DNA of 64,000 bases from Brachybacterium equifaecis (GCF_023509525.1 NZ_JAKNCJ010000001.1:682001-746000), one strand, 5' to 3'. Numbered from the stretch's first letter, positions 8,815 through 17,947 are shown. Program-made: numbers and translations. The notes: generated by a model from the letters alone, not told the origin.

Positions 8815-9564
8815 ATGATCGCATCCGAGCGCACTCCCCTGGGTGCCGCGCTCGCGGTCCTGCTCGCGCTCGTCGCGCTCACGGGCCCGCACTCGGCGGC
8901 GCTGATGGCGGCGCTGATGTGCCTGCTCTCGATCATGATCGGCATCGGCTGGCCCGACCTCCTCGAGCTCGCGAGCCCTCGCGGCACCCGGATCGTCGTG
9001 GCGGGCACGGGCGTGCTCGCCGCCCTCCTGACGCTCGGGACCGCCTCGACCGACGCCCCCCTCGGCAGCGTGGTCATCGCCTGCGCCCTGGGCATCTTCG
9101 GCGCGTTCGCGCACCAGATGGTGCGGCGGGAGCGCGACGGGCTCTCCGCCTCCCTCACCAGCACGATCGCCGGAGTGATGCTCACCGGCATCTCGGCCAC
9201 GTGGGTGCTCGCCCAGGCCGAGGCGACGACCGGCAGCGAGGCCCGCATGCTCGCCGCCTGCGGGGCCGGTCTCGCGATCACGCTGCTGATCACGGCGACG
9301 GGCCTGCCCCGTCTGCTCCGGCTGGCCCTCGCGGTGCTGGCGAGCGCCGGGGCGACGGCCGTGCTGATGCCCGCTCTCACCTCGGCCACCTGGCCCCTGG
9401 GGATGCTCGTGGGCGCCCTGCTCGGCGTCGGCGCCGGCGGCGTGCACCTGCTGCTGGGGTCCGTGCTCGTCGCGAAGGAGCCCCTGCCCTCCCTCACCGT
9501 CGCCGCGGCCCCGGTCGCGACGATCGGGATGGTCGCTCTGCTCGCCGCGCGTCTGCTGGGCTGA
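8815..9564 (+). CDS. Integral membrane protein of unknown function
   Basis: A 249-aa protein made almost entirely of hydrophobic helices (about seven or eight), with a short charged loop QMVRRERDGLSA near residue 105. No enzyme motif is visible, and I do not recognise the family with confidence; actinobacteria carry similar uncharacterised multi-helix proteins beside mshD. The start is clear: AGGAGG lies six bases before the ATG. It is divergent from mshD across a 153-base gap and is followed by a tiny membrane ORF and the nitrobindin-like gene. Confidence 0.8.
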   Translation: MIASERTPLGAALAVLLALVALTGPHSAALMAALMCLLSIMIGIGWPDLLELASPRGTRIVVAGTGVLAALLTLGTASTDAPLGSVVIACALGIFGAFAHQMVRRERDGLSASLTSTIAGVMLTGISATWVLAQAEATTGSEARMLAACGAGLAITLLITATGLPRLLRLALAVLASAGATAVLMPALTSATWPLGMLVGALLGVGAGGVHLLLGSVLVAKEPLPSLTVAAAPVATIGMVALLAARLLG

Positions 9565-9576
9565 GCGCGGCTCCTC

Positions 9577-9582
9577 TAGACT
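9577..9582 (+). promoter_or_regulatory. -10 box TAGACT of a probable leaderless promoter
   Basis: TAGACT lies 7 bases before the ATG at 9590, so transcription would start at or next to the start codon. No Shine-Dalgarno sequence is present. Confidence 0.5.
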
Positions 9583-9589
9583 GGGCGCC

Positions 9590-9691
9590 ATGAGCGCACT
9601 CTCCATCATCTTCTCGCTGCTGTCCGCCGTCGTCGGCCTCGGCACCGCCGGGTTCGCCGTCCTCGTGATCTCCCGGCTCTTCGGGCGCTGA
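9590..9691 (+). CDS. Small single-helix membrane protein (33 aa)
   Basis: A 33-residue ORF begins MSALSIIFSLLSAVVGL and ends FGR before TGA. Nearly all of it is one hydrophobic helix followed by a short basic end, the form of a small membrane protein. It has its own TAGACT -10 box 7 bases before the ATG and stops 4 bases before the nitrobindin-like gene, which it may lead as a leaderless first cistron. I do not recognise it. Translation is inferred from promoter position, composition and spacing. Confidence 0.55.
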   Translation: MSALSIIFSLLSAVVGLGTAGFAVLVISRLFGR

Positions 9692-9695
9692 TCCC

Positions 9696-10352
9696 ATGCC
9701 GATCGTCCTGGACCCCTCGCTCCCGGAGAGCCTCTACCCGCTCGCCTGGCTCGTCGGATCCTGGAGCGGCACCGGCGCCGCACAGGTCTCCGCCGAGGGC
9801 GGCGAGCTCGAGGGCCGCAGCATCGAGCAGCGCGTCGTCTGCACTCCGGGCGATGACGGCACCCTCGCGTGGGTGATGAGCACCGATCAGCTCGACGCTC
9901 CCCCGCCTCTGCCTCCCACCAGCGTGTTCGCGAACGGTCCGGAGGCGCAGGCCGCCCCCGAGGCCCCCGCCGACTCCGCCGCCGTGGAGCGCTCGCAGCT
10001 CGTGCGCGAGCGCGGCTTCTGGCGCGTCGGGGAACCCCTCCCCGGGCAGGATCTGGCGGCGGCCCAAGCCGCCAAGCCCGGCGATCCCGCCGGCATCGTC
10101 TCCTACGCCGTCGAGCTGGTCCTGCAGCGGGAGGACGGCGAGGAGATCTGGGCCGGCGAGGTGCGCGGACCGCGCATCCAGCTGGGGCTGCGCACCTCCC
10201 CCACCGCCCGCAGCGCCGACGGCGCGATCGCCGCGACCCGCATGTTCGGGCTCGTGGGCGGGCGCATGTTCTGGCTGTGGGAGCGCGCGCTCGATCCCGC
10301 CGCCCCGGACCAGATCGGCCCGTTCCTCTCCGTGGAGCTCGACCGTGGCTGA
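9696..10352 (+). CDS. FABP-like / nitrobindin family beta-barrel protein
   Basis: A 218-aa protein of the THAP4/nitrobindin (bacterial FABP-like) group, shown by the N-terminal LVGSWSGTG (GxWxGxG motif) and later GVVGG-like strands RMFGLVGGRMFWLWE. Characterised relatives bind heme and isomerise peroxynitrite using a histidine near the C-terminus. Here the matching end reads GPFLSVELDRG, with no histidine, and an insert of about 50 residues rich in Pro and Ala follows residue 65. Heme binding is therefore doubtful. It overlaps the ygfZ-like gene by 8 bases, a pairing common in actinobacteria. Confidence 0.85.
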   Translation: MPIVLDPSLPESLYPLAWLVGSWSGTGAAQVSAEGGELEGRSIEQRVVCTPGDDGTLAWVMSTDQLDAPPPLPPTSVFANGPEAQAAPEAPADSAAVERSQLVRERGFWRVGEPLPGQDLAAAQAAKPGDPAGIVSYAVELVLQREDGEEIWAGEVRGPRIQLGLRTSPTARSADGAIAATRMFGLVGGRMFWLWERALDPAAPDQIGPFLSVELDRG

Positions 10353-11526
10353 TGCCGCGGACTCCCCTGCCGAGGCCCCTCCCCTGCCGGACTCTCCCCG
10401 CATCCGGCTGCTCCAGCGCCGCGGAGCCGTGCTCGCCGCGGGAGCGGACCGCGCCGTCCCCGCCCACTACGGGGCTCCGCTGCGCGAGCAGCGCCGTCTC
10501 CTGCGCGGCAGCGCCGTCGTGGATGCCGGGCATCTCGAGCTGCTCGAGGTCGCGGGCCCGGACGCCTTCAGCTGGCTGACGACGATCAGCACCCAGGTGC
10601 TCACCGGCGCCCCCGTCGGCGCGTCCCTCACCCTCGCGGTGCTCAGCCCCCAGGGGCGCCTCGAGCACCTCGCGGCCGTGGCGATCACCGCCCCGGACAC
10701 GGCCCTGCTGATCACCGATCCCGGAGCCCGCTCTCCCCTCCTGCGCTACCTCGAGATGATGCGATTCGCCGCGCGCGTGGAGCTGACCTGCCGCGATGAC
10801 CTGCGCGCGCTCGGCTCCACCCGTCCTCCCGCCGACGTCCTCGCCGCGGCGGGCATCGCCCTGCCCACCCCGGAGGCGACCTGGACCGATCCCTGGCCCG
10901 CGGTCGCTCCCGGCGGCGTCGCCTACGGCCCCGACCCGGAGGACGCCACCGCGTGGGTGCTCTCGGTGTGGCCCGCCGCCGCACTGACCGCGATCGACTG
11001 GCCCGCGGATCTCCTCGCCGGGCTGGACGCCGCGGAAGCGCTGCGCGTCGCCTCCCACCGCCCCCGCCTGATCACCGAGAGCGACGCGCGCACGATCCCC
11101 CACGAGCTCGACCTCCTGCGCACCGCAGTGCACACCCAGAAGGGCTGCTATCGCGGGCAGGAGACTGTCGCGAAGGTCCTGAACCTCGGCCAGCCCCCGC
11201 GGCGCCTCGTCATGCTCCACCTCGACGGCTCCCAGGACGTCCCCGTGCGCGCCGGCGCCGAGGTGCGGATGGGCGGGCCCGAGGGCCGCGCCGTCGGCAC
11301 CGTCACCACCGCCGCCCTCCACGCGGACCTCGGCCCGATCGCCCTGGCGGTGGTCAAGCGCGCCGTCCCCCTGGAGGAGCGGCTGGTCGTACAGGCGCTC
11401 CTCGGCGCGCAGGACAGCGCGGACGAAGGCCAGGGCGAGGGCGAGGCGCTGTGGCTGGACGCCGCGCAGGAGGCGATCGTGCTTCCTCGCGATCACGGCG
11501 AGCGGCCTCCCACTGCCCGCCTCTGA
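10345..11526 (+). CDS. ygfZ: YgfZ/GcvT-domain folate-binding protein
   Basis: A 393-aa tetrahydrofolate-binding protein of the YgfZ (IBA57) family, needed for assembly or repair of certain [4Fe-4S] enzymes. The diagnostic motif QKGCYRGQE, with its functional cysteine, is at about residue 267, followed by LNLGQPPRRLVMLHLDG, which starts the C-terminal barrel. It begins with GTG inside the end of the preceding nitrobindin-like gene, so the two are translationally coupled. The N-terminal 30 residues are Pro/Ala-rich and may not belong to the fold. Confidence 0.9.
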   Translation: MADAADSPAEAPPLPDSPRIRLLQRRGAVLAAGADRAVPAHYGAPLREQRRLLRGSAVVDAGHLELLEVAGPDAFSWLTTISTQVLTGAPVGASLTLAVLSPQGRLEHLAAVAITAPDTALLITDPGARSPLLRYLEMMRFAARVELTCRDDLRALGSTRPPADVLAAAGIALPTPEATWTDPWPAVAPGGVAYGPDPEDATAWVLSVWPAAALTAIDWPADLLAGLDAAEALRVASHRPRLITESDARTIPHELDLLRTAVHTQKGCYRGQETVAKVLNLGQPPRRLVMLHLDGSQDVPVRAGAEVRMGGPEGRAVGTVTTAALHADLGPIALAVVKRAVPLEERLVVQALLGAQDSADEGQGEGEALWLDAAQEAIVLPRDHGERPPTARL

Positions 11527-11553
11527 GCGAATCGGACCTGCGAGAATGGACGC

Positions 11554-12003
11554 ATGAGCGGGCAGGAGCAGGAGCACCAGCAGGAGCAGCGGAGCTGGTC
11601 CGAGGAGCGCGCCGAGATCATCGCCGCGAAGGACCGCGCGCTCTATGATGCCCGCCAGGCCGAGCACGAGCAGGCGACGGCCCTGCTGCGCGAGTTCGCC
11701 GAGCGCTTCGAGTCCGCGGGGATCCCTCCGATCCCTCTGCAGGCCCTCCCCTATCGGGGCGACCGCCCCGTGCGCACGCATCTGCGCGGCTGGTACCTCA
11801 CGCAGGACCGCACCCTCGGGATGGATCGGCAGGGTCGCTATTACATCCTGCGCGCCGACGGCGGACTCGGATCTCGCCTCCGCGGGGCCGACGTGGAGCC
11901 TGCTCTCGCGCCCCTGGTCATCGGGCGCGGGGCGCGGGACGGAGAGACCGTCGATCTGCGCACGCTGCTCTCCACGCGGCTCAGCGATCCGGTGCGGTCA
12001 TGA
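11554..12003 (+). CDS. Conserved hypothetical protein
   Basis: A 149-aa soluble protein with a very Gln/Glu-rich N-terminus (SGQEQEHQQEQRSWSEERAE), a helical stretch, and a compact C-terminal part with RGWYLTQDRTLGMDRQGRYY. I do not recognise a named domain. The ATG lies 6 bases after GAGAAT, a weak match to a leaderless -10 box. It overlaps the FUSC-family gene by 4 bases, so the two probably form one operon. Confidence 0.75.
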   Translation: MSGQEQEHQQEQRSWSEERAEIIAAKDRALYDARQAEHEQATALLREFAERFESAGIPPIPLQALPYRGDRPVRTHLRGWYLTQDRTLGMDRQGRYYILRADGGLGSRLRGADVEPALAPLVIGRGARDGETVDLRTLLSTRLSDPVRS

Positions 12004-13478
12004 CGGCCCCCGGCTCCACCTCCGTCGCGGAGCTGTCCCGGCGCCACCGGGCGCGCGCCGCGGTGCGCAGCCGGCTGCGCGAGAGCGCCTCGCGCACCCG
12101 CTCCGGGGTCTTCACCACCCTTCGCGGTGCGGCGGCGGCTGCTCTCGCCTATCTGCTGTCCACCGTGCTGTGGGGCCACACGCATCCGGTCTTCGCCGCG
12201 ATCGCGGCGTTCGTGATCATCGGCGTCTCCAGCACGGAGAAGAAGATCCGCAAGGTCGGCGAGATGTCCAGCGGGGTCATGCTCGGCGTGCTGCTGGGCG
12301 AGCTCGCCCGCTCGACCATCGGCTCGGGCTCCTGGCAGATCCTCGTGGTGATCACCGTGGCGGGGCTGCTCGCCCGGTTCATCGACTCGGGCGTCATGTT
12401 CGCGATGCAGTGCTCGATCCAGTCGCTGCTGGTGATGCTGATGCCCGTGACGCCCGGCCTCGCCCCCGGTGCGCGCGTGCTCGACGCCCTCACCGGGGTG
12501 AGCGCCGCGATCCTGATCCACCTGCTGCTCACCGGCGATCCCCGCCGCGCGCAGCGCGATGCGGCCGACGCCCTCTTCCGCGCGCTCGAAGATGCCCTCA
12601 CCCAGCTGTCCCTCGCGGCACGCACCGGCGATGCGGCGGTCGCCCGCGCCACTCTCGCCGAAGTGCGGCGCACCTCCCAGGGGCTCGTGGACGAGTGGCG
12701 CATCGCCAACAGCGCGGCCGACGAGGTCACCGCCTACTCCCCTACGAATCTCCGCCACGCCGCGGACGTCGAGCGCCTGCGCCAGCTCCTGGTGGGCTCC
12801 GACCGCGCCATGCGGAACGTGCGCGTGATCGCGCGGCGCGAGGTGCAGTTCCTCTCCGTGGTCGACGGCGACCCCCACTCGACGCTCGCCGACGCGCTCC
12901 TGGAGGCGAAGGACGCCGCGACCGCGCTGCGCGAAGCGGTGGACACCGACGTGGACTTCACCGAGGCGAGGCGCGAGCTGCGGCTGTTCTGCTCGTACCT
13001 GACCCCGGAGATGCTGCTGAAGAACGATGCCGGACAGCATCCGGGGCGCGTCGGCCACTTCGAGGGCGTCACCCTCGCCATCCAGCTGCGCTCCCTGGCG
13101 AGCGATCTGCTGGAGGCCACGGGCCTCTCGCCCGCCGAGGCCCAGCGCTTCCTGCCGAGCCTGCTGGTCGCGGGCGACGGCGACACCATCGGCCCGCGCC
13201 CTCTCACCCAGGAGATCCGCGCGATCGAGCCGCCGCCCACCACCGCCGCTCTCGAGCTGCTGATCACGGACCGCTCGGATCCCGATCGCCGTCGGCCCTC
13301 TCCCCCGCCCGAGGCGGGGGTTGCGGCAGCGGGCGAGACAGCGGGCGGGAAAGCGGGAGCGGAAGGCGCCGCGGCCACGGCAGCGGCGGGGCCGGGCGCG
13401 GCGGGGCCCGGCGCTCTGGATTCTCCCGACCCCGCACCAGAAGGACCGCGCGCAGGCGCGCCGGGGAGCGGCCGGTAG
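12000..13478 (+). CDS. FUSC-family (aromatic-acid-exporter-like) membrane protein
   Basis: A 492-aa protein with an N-terminal block of about five helices between residues 40 and 175, including GVFTTLRGAAAAALAYLLST and the conserved AFVIIGVSSTEKKIRKVGE, matching the FUSC/aromatic acid exporter fold. A long soluble helical part follows (residues 180-430). The last 60 residues are a low-complexity Ala/Gly/Pro tail. It may export aromatic or other small organic acids, but the substrate cannot be read from the sequence. Its ATG overlaps the preceding stop. Confidence 0.8.
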   Translation: MTAPGSTSVAELSRRHRARAAVRSRLRESASRTRSGVFTTLRGAAAAALAYLLSTVLWGHTHPVFAAIAAFVIIGVSSTEKKIRKVGEMSSGVMLGVLLGELARSTIGSGSWQILVVITVAGLLARFIDSGVMFAMQCSIQSLLVMLMPVTPGLAPGARVLDALTGVSAAILIHLLLTGDPRRAQRDAADALFRALEDALTQLSLAARTGDAAVARATLAEVRRTSQGLVDEWRIANSAADEVTAYSPTNLRHAADVERLRQLLVGSDRAMRNVRVIARREVQFLSVVDGDPHSTLADALLEAKDAATALREAVDTDVDFTEARRELRLFCSYLTPEMLLKNDAGQHPGRVGHFEGVTLAIQLRSLASDLLEATGLSPAEAQRFLPSLLVAGDGDTIGPRPLTQEIRAIEPPPTTAALELLITDRSDPDRRRPSPPPEAGVAAAGETAGGKAGAEGAAATAAAGPGAAGPGALDSPDPAPEGPRAGAPGSGR

Positions 13479-13481
13479 CCT
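13476..13481 (+). promoter_or_regulatory. -10 box TAGCCT of a probable leaderless promoter
   Basis: TAGCCT ends 6 bases before the ATG of the DUF2516 gene, which has no Shine-Dalgarno site. Confidence 0.5.
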
Positions 13482-13487
13482 GCGGGC

Positions 13488-13811
13488 ATGGTCTTCGTCA
13501 TCCAGCAGTGGATCTTCGCGATCCTCGCCGTCGCTCTGTTCGCCCTGGAGCTGTGGGCGCTGGTCAACGCGCTGCGGTTCCGCGCCGACGCCTACACCGC
13601 GGCGGGCAAGCGCACCAAGGCGTTCTGGGGAGTGCTCACCGGCGTCGCCGCCCTGCTGGGCTTCCTGTCGCTGCCGTACCCGATCGGCGGCGGGCAGAGC
13701 CGGATGCTGTTCATGCTGATCGGCGTGGTCATCGCGGGCGTCTTCCTCGCCGACGTCTACCCGGCGCTGAAGTCCGTCATGCGCAACGCCCAGGGTCCCC
13801 GCCGCCGCTGA
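13488..13811 (+). CDS. DUF2516 family membrane protein
   Basis: A 107-aa protein with three to four helices, starting with a long one (IQQWIFAILAVALFALELWA) and ending with FMLIGVVIAGVFLADVYPAL plus a basic tail. The ALVNALRFRADAYTAAGKRTK loop and the DVYPAL end match the actinobacterial DUF2516 family, whose function is unknown. It has its own leaderless-type promoter 9 bases after the FUSC gene stop. Confidence 0.85.
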   Translation: MVFVIQQWIFAILAVALFALELWALVNALRFRADAYTAAGKRTKAFWGVLTGVAALLGFLSLPYPIGGGQSRMLFMLIGVVIAGVFLADVYPALKSVMRNAQGPRRR

Positions 13812-13871
13812 GCTGCGCTCGCGGTGACGCGCTGCCTCACCGCGGACTCTCATAGCCTCTCCCGGCCCCCA

Positions 13872-13954
13872 TCGATGCGTACGCAGCCGTCGGATAAAAA
13901 TCGCATTCCGACGCCCACGCTCGCGTCGCCTCCTGCAGCGCCACGATTCCGACG
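13872..13954. repeat. Intergenic repeat, copy A
   Basis: Begins TCGATGCGTACGCAGCCGTC, has CATTCCGACG at 13904 and GATTCCGACG at 13945 (41 bases apart). The left part and the region after the first core form an imperfect inverted repeat. Confidence 0.75.
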
Positions 13955-14048
13955 CCCACTCACGCGTCGGCGCCTCGACTCCCCCAAGCGTCCCCCACCA
14001 CGCGCCCTGCCGCCCCCAGCGCACAGCCCGCCTCGCCGCCGGAGCAGA

Positions 14049-14132
14049 TCGAGGTGCGCTTGCACGTCGAATAGACCGACTCATTCCGACGTCTTCACGC
14101 ACCTCGATCGTGCAGACACCTCCATTCCGACG
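14049..14132. repeat. Intergenic repeat, copy B
   Basis: More diverged copy with cores at 14082 and 14123 (41 bases apart). TCGAGGTGCG at 14049 pairs perfectly with CGCACCTCGA after the first core, and CGTGCAGAC pairs with GTCTGCACG around the second core, so two hairpins can form. The changes in copy B keep pairing, which suggests that the fold matters. Confidence 0.7.
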
Positions 14133-14192
14133 TCTGCACGCACCTCGATCATCGGACCGTCCTCGCCACCCGGCAGCCCCACCCTGCCCCGG

Positions 14193-14275
14193 TCGATGTG
14201 TACGCAGCCGTCGGATAGAGATCCCATTCCGACGCTCACGTACGCCTCGATCGCGCCAGCGCCACCATCCCGACG
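14193..14275. repeat. Intergenic repeat, copy C
   Basis: Matches copy A in 28 of its first 32 positions; cores CATTCCGACG at 14225 and CATCCCGACG at 14266, again 41 bases apart, each followed by GCTCACGTACGCC. Confidence 0.75.
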
Positions 14276-14306
14276 CTCACGTACGCCCACCCGCCCGCGC
14301 ACAGAC

Positions 14307-14342
14307 GAGCGCCCCGCCCGGCGGAAGCCGGACGGGGCGCTC
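14307..14342 (-). terminator. Terminator of the aldolase gene
   Basis: GAGCGCCCCGCCCGG pairs with CCGGACGGGGCGCTC around a 6-base loop, with one mismatch, 36 bases past the fba stop. Confidence 0.8.
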
Positions 14343-14377
14343 GGTGCGCGCTCTCAGCGCGCTGATGAGGCGTGAGC

Positions 14378-15409
<1,032 letters not shown>

Positions 15410-15474
15410 GTGTGCTCCTGACGAGAGTGGACATCATCGGGACGCAGGGAAGCGCCCGCTCGCCTCCGATTCTC

Positions 15475-16131
15475 TCATGCCCGCCCGTTTTCGAAAGGGG
15501 ACGTCCGGCCCGGATCCGCGTGCTGGAGGAGCCAGGTGTGCATGGCGATGGCGGCGGCCGCGGCGACGTTCAGGGAGCGGGTCGAGCCGTACTGGGTGAT
15601 CGCGAGCATCCGCTCGCACGCTTCCTGCAGCACCTCGCTGATACCGGGGCCCTCCTGCCCGAAGACGAGCACGGAATTCGCGGGCAGTGCCGCGCCCTCG
15701 AGAGGCTCGGCGCCGGGCGCGTTGTCGATCGCGATGAGGGGGCGGCCCTCGGCGCGCGCCCAGTCCGCGAGGGAGGCGACGCCCGGATGATGGATCTCGT
15801 GCTGGTAGCGGTCGGTCACCATCGCTCCGCGCCGGTTCCATCGGCGTCTGCCGACGATGTGGAACGCCCCCACCCCGAACGCGTTCGCGCTGCGCACGAT
15901 GGAGCCGATGTTCGCGTCGTGCTCGAGGTTCTCGATGGCGATGTGCAGGTCGAAGCGCTTCTCGTCGAGAGCGGCGACGATCTCCGCGCGCTTCCAGTAG
16001 CGGAAGCGGTCCTCGACGTTGCGCCGATCCCCGTGCGCGAGCAGCTCCGGGTCCAGGCGCGGATCCTCGGGCCAGGGCTCCGGGTGGGGGCCGACGCCGA
16101 CGGTGCGCTCCACGGCTCCGACGTCGCTCAT
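15475..16131 (-). CDS. TrmH/SpoU-family RNA 2'-O-methyltransferase
   Basis: A 218-aa SPOUT-class methyltransferase. The three family motifs are present: LEHDANIGSIVRSANAFG (motif 1, with the catalytic Asn and Arg), SVLVFGQEGPGISEVL (motif 2) and YGSTRSLNVAAAAAIAMHTW (motif 3). It methylates a ribose 2'-OH in tRNA or rRNA using SAM; the exact target is unknown. It overlaps the upstream dedA-like gene by 4 bases, so the two are co-transcribed. Confidence 0.9.
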   Translation of the reverse strand: MSDVGAVERTVGVGPHPEPWPEDPRLDPELLAHGDRRNVEDRFRYWKRAEIVAALDEKRFDLHIAIENLEHDANIGSIVRSANAFGVGAFHIVGRRRWNRRGAMVTDRYQHEIHHPGVASLADWARAEGRPLIAIDNAPGAEPLEGAALPANSVLVFGQEGPGISEVLQEACERMLAITQYGSTRSLNVAAAAAIAMHTWLLQHADPGRTSPFENGRA

Positions 16132-16820
16132 CCTTCGTCGCCGGCGGCGGCGCGCCGGTCAGCGGCGTCCAGCGCGCGGTTCTCCTCGGCGTCGGGGTCG
16201 GGCAGCCCGAGGGCGCGGCGCCTCCGCTCGCGGCGCACGAGCTTCACGAGCCACCACACCACGGCCACGGCGATGAGGACGTAGACGATGTTCGAGACGA
16301 CGTCGGTGTACGGCTCGATGATGTGCCAGCGGCTGCCGAGCTGGTATCCGAGCGTGATGAACAGGGTGTTCCAGATCGCCGATCCCGCGAGCGTGAGCAG
16401 GGAGAACGGCAGCAGCGGCATGGCGTACAGCCCGGCGGGGATCGAGATCAGGGAGCGCACCCCGGGGACCATGCGGCCGAAGAAGATGCCCTTCGTGCCG
16501 TGCTTCTCCATCCACTCGACGGTCCGGTCGTAGTCCTCGACGTGCACGAGCGGGAGGCGGATGAAGATGCGGCGCAGGCGCTCGGGCCCGAGCGCCCTGC
16601 CGAGTCCGTAGAGGAGCCACGCGCCCGTCAGCGATCCGAGCAGCGAGAAGAGCAGCATCTCGAGGAACGAGTGCTCGCCCCCGGCCGCCGCGACGCCCGC
16701 GAGGGGGAGGATCACCTCGGAGGGGATCGGCGGGAACACGTTCTCGAGGAAGATGAGCAGCGCGACTCCGAAGCCGCCCATCGCATTCATCGTACTGACC
16801 GCCCAGTCGACCACGTTCAT
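16128..16820 (-). CDS. DedA-family membrane protein
   Basis: A 230-aa DedA/SNARE-associated membrane protein. Conserved blocks are ENVFPPIPSEVILPLAG near residue 28, GRALGPERLRRI, the FFGRMVPGVRSLISIPAG motif with its functional arginines, and GSAIWNTLFITLGYQLG. DedA proteins act in lipid-carrier recycling or membrane energetics; some transport undecaprenyl phosphate. Which role applies here is unknown. The C-terminal 40 residues are a charged cytoplasmic tail. GAGGTGCGGGC precedes the ATG. Confidence 0.92.
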   Translation of the reverse strand: MNVVDWAVSTMNAMGGFGVALLIFLENVFPPIPSEVILPLAGVAAAGGEHSFLEMLLFSLLGSLTGAWLLYGLGRALGPERLRRIFIRLPLVHVEDYDRTVEWMEKHGTKGIFFGRMVPGVRSLISIPAGLYAMPLLPFSLLTLAGSAIWNTLFITLGYQLGSRWHIIEPYTDVVSNIVYVLIAVAVVWWLVKLVRRERRRRALGLPDPDAEENRALDAADRRAAAGDEG

Positions 16821-16960
16821 GCCCGCACCTCTGTGACGTGCAGGGATACAGGGCGGAGCTGCGGCATGAGGTGCCTTTCGGAACGGGCGGCGCACGGGGC
16901 CTCGGACATCCTCATCGTAGGCGCGGCGCGTTCGCGTCCCCTGTGCGGCCTCTGACCTTC

Positions 16961-16966
16961 TACTGT
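16961..16966 (+). promoter_or_regulatory. -10 box TACTGT of a probable leaderless promoter
   Basis: Ends 7 bases before the ATG of the zinc peptidase gene; no Shine-Dalgarno sequence is seen. Confidence 0.5.
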
Positions 16967-16973
16967 GTCTCCC

Positions 16974-17873
16974 ATGACCTTCAATCCCAATGCCAACATC
17001 ACCTCCGGCAACGTCTCCCGCGCAGGGGGCGGCGGCGGACTCGGCGGTCGCGGCGGCCTCGCGATCGGCGGAGGCGGCGGCTGCCTCATGCTCGTGGTCG
17101 TCGTCATCATGATGCTCATGGGCGTCAACCCCGGCTCGCTCCTCGGCGCCGGCCAGGGCACGACCCAGCAGGACCCCGGCACCTCCACGGAGTGCACCAC
17201 GGGCCAGCAGGCGAACGAGCGCGACGACTGCCTCGTCGTCGGCACCGTGGAGTCGGCCGACGCCGTCTGGGCGGGCCTCGCGGGCCCGGCCGGCATCCAG
17301 TTCTCCGAGCCTCAGGGCCGGCTGTTCTCCGGCCAGGTGAACACCGGCTGCGGTGCGGCGTCCTCGGCCGTCGGCCCGTTCTACTGCCCTGCCGACCAGA
17401 CCATCTACATCGACACGAGCTTCTTCGACGAGCTCTCGAGCCGCTTCGGCGCCAATGACGGCAGCTTCGCGAAGATGTACGTGGTCGCGCACGAGTACGG
17501 CCATCACATCCAGAACCTGCAGGGCACGATGAATCAGATCGACCAGCAGCAGACCGGCCCCACCAGCGACGGCGTTCGCCTCGAGCTGCAGGCCGACTGC
17601 TACGCGGGCGTCTGGGCGAACCACGCCGCGCAGTCCAAGGACGGCGAGGGCAACAACTTCCTCCAGCCGCTGACCGACCAGCAGATCGCCGACGGCCTCT
17701 CGGCCGCCGCCGCCGTGGGCGACGACCACATCCAGGGCGAGGTGGCCGGCGGCCAGGTGAACCCGGAGAGCTGGACGCACGGCTCCTCCGAGCAGCGCCA
17801 GAAGTGGTTCACCACCGGCTACCAGTCGGGCGATCCCGGGGCCTGCAACACCTTCGCGACCGACGCTCTTTGA
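16974..17873 (+). CDS. Membrane-anchored neutral zinc metallopeptidase (YpfJ-like)
   Basis: A 299-aa protein of the putative neutral zinc metallopeptidase family (PF04228). A Gly-rich cytoplasmic stretch is followed by one helix (CLMLVVVVIMMLMGVN) and an extracellular domain. The catalytic HExxH is in VVAHEYGHHIQ, with ELQADCYAGVWANHA downstream as the third-ligand region. FYCPADQTIYIDTSFF and SWTHGSSEQRQKWFTTGY are further family signatures. Substrate unknown. I chose the ATG at 16974 rather than the GTG three codons earlier because the -10 box lies 7 bases before it. Confidence 0.9.
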   Translation: MTFNPNANITSGNVSRAGGGGGLGGRGGLAIGGGGGCLMLVVVVIMMLMGVNPGSLLGAGQGTTQQDPGTSTECTTGQQANERDDCLVVGTVESADAVWAGLAGPAGIQFSEPQGRLFSGQVNTGCGAASSAVGPFYCPADQTIYIDTSFFDELSSRFGANDGSFAKMYVVAHEYGHHIQNLQGTMNQIDQQQTGPTSDGVRLELQADCYAGVWANHAAQSKDGEGNNFLQPLTDQQIADGLSAAAAVGDDHIQGEVAGGQVNPESWTHGSSEQRQKWFTTGYQSGDPGACNTFATDAL

Positions 17874-17910
17874 TCTGAGCACTCCCGTGATCTGAGCATC
17901 CCCGCATCGC

Positions 17911-17947
17911 AGAGGACTCCCCGCAGATCTTCGGCGGGGAGTCCTCT
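17911..17947. terminator. Hairpin between convergent zinc peptidase and pyrE genes
   Basis: Perfect 14-bp arms (17911-17924 and 17934-17947) with a 9-base loop; can serve transcripts from both sides. Confidence 0.8.

Larger units (their letters stand above)
13812..14306 (+). other. Gene-free region carrying a triplicated hairpin repeat
   Basis: No credible gene lies here: frames on both strands are short, lack ribosome sites, and follow the repeat structure. It holds three copies of a repeat of about 84 bases, each with two CATTCCGACG-type cores spaced exactly 41 bases apart. It lies between DUF2516 and the aldolase terminator. Confidence 0.75.

Noticed and set aside
7639..11781. Very long minus-strand frame continuing upstream of mshD
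   Set aside because: Only the part from 8661 to 7639 is MshD; the rest is antisense to four plus-strand genes.
13872..14275. CRISPR array
   Set aside because: Only six short degenerate cores in pairs, no constant direct repeat, no unique spacers of equal length throughout, and no cas genes.
13850..14302. Short frames inside the repeat region
   Set aside because: They follow the repeat units, lack ribosome sites and change composition within each frame.
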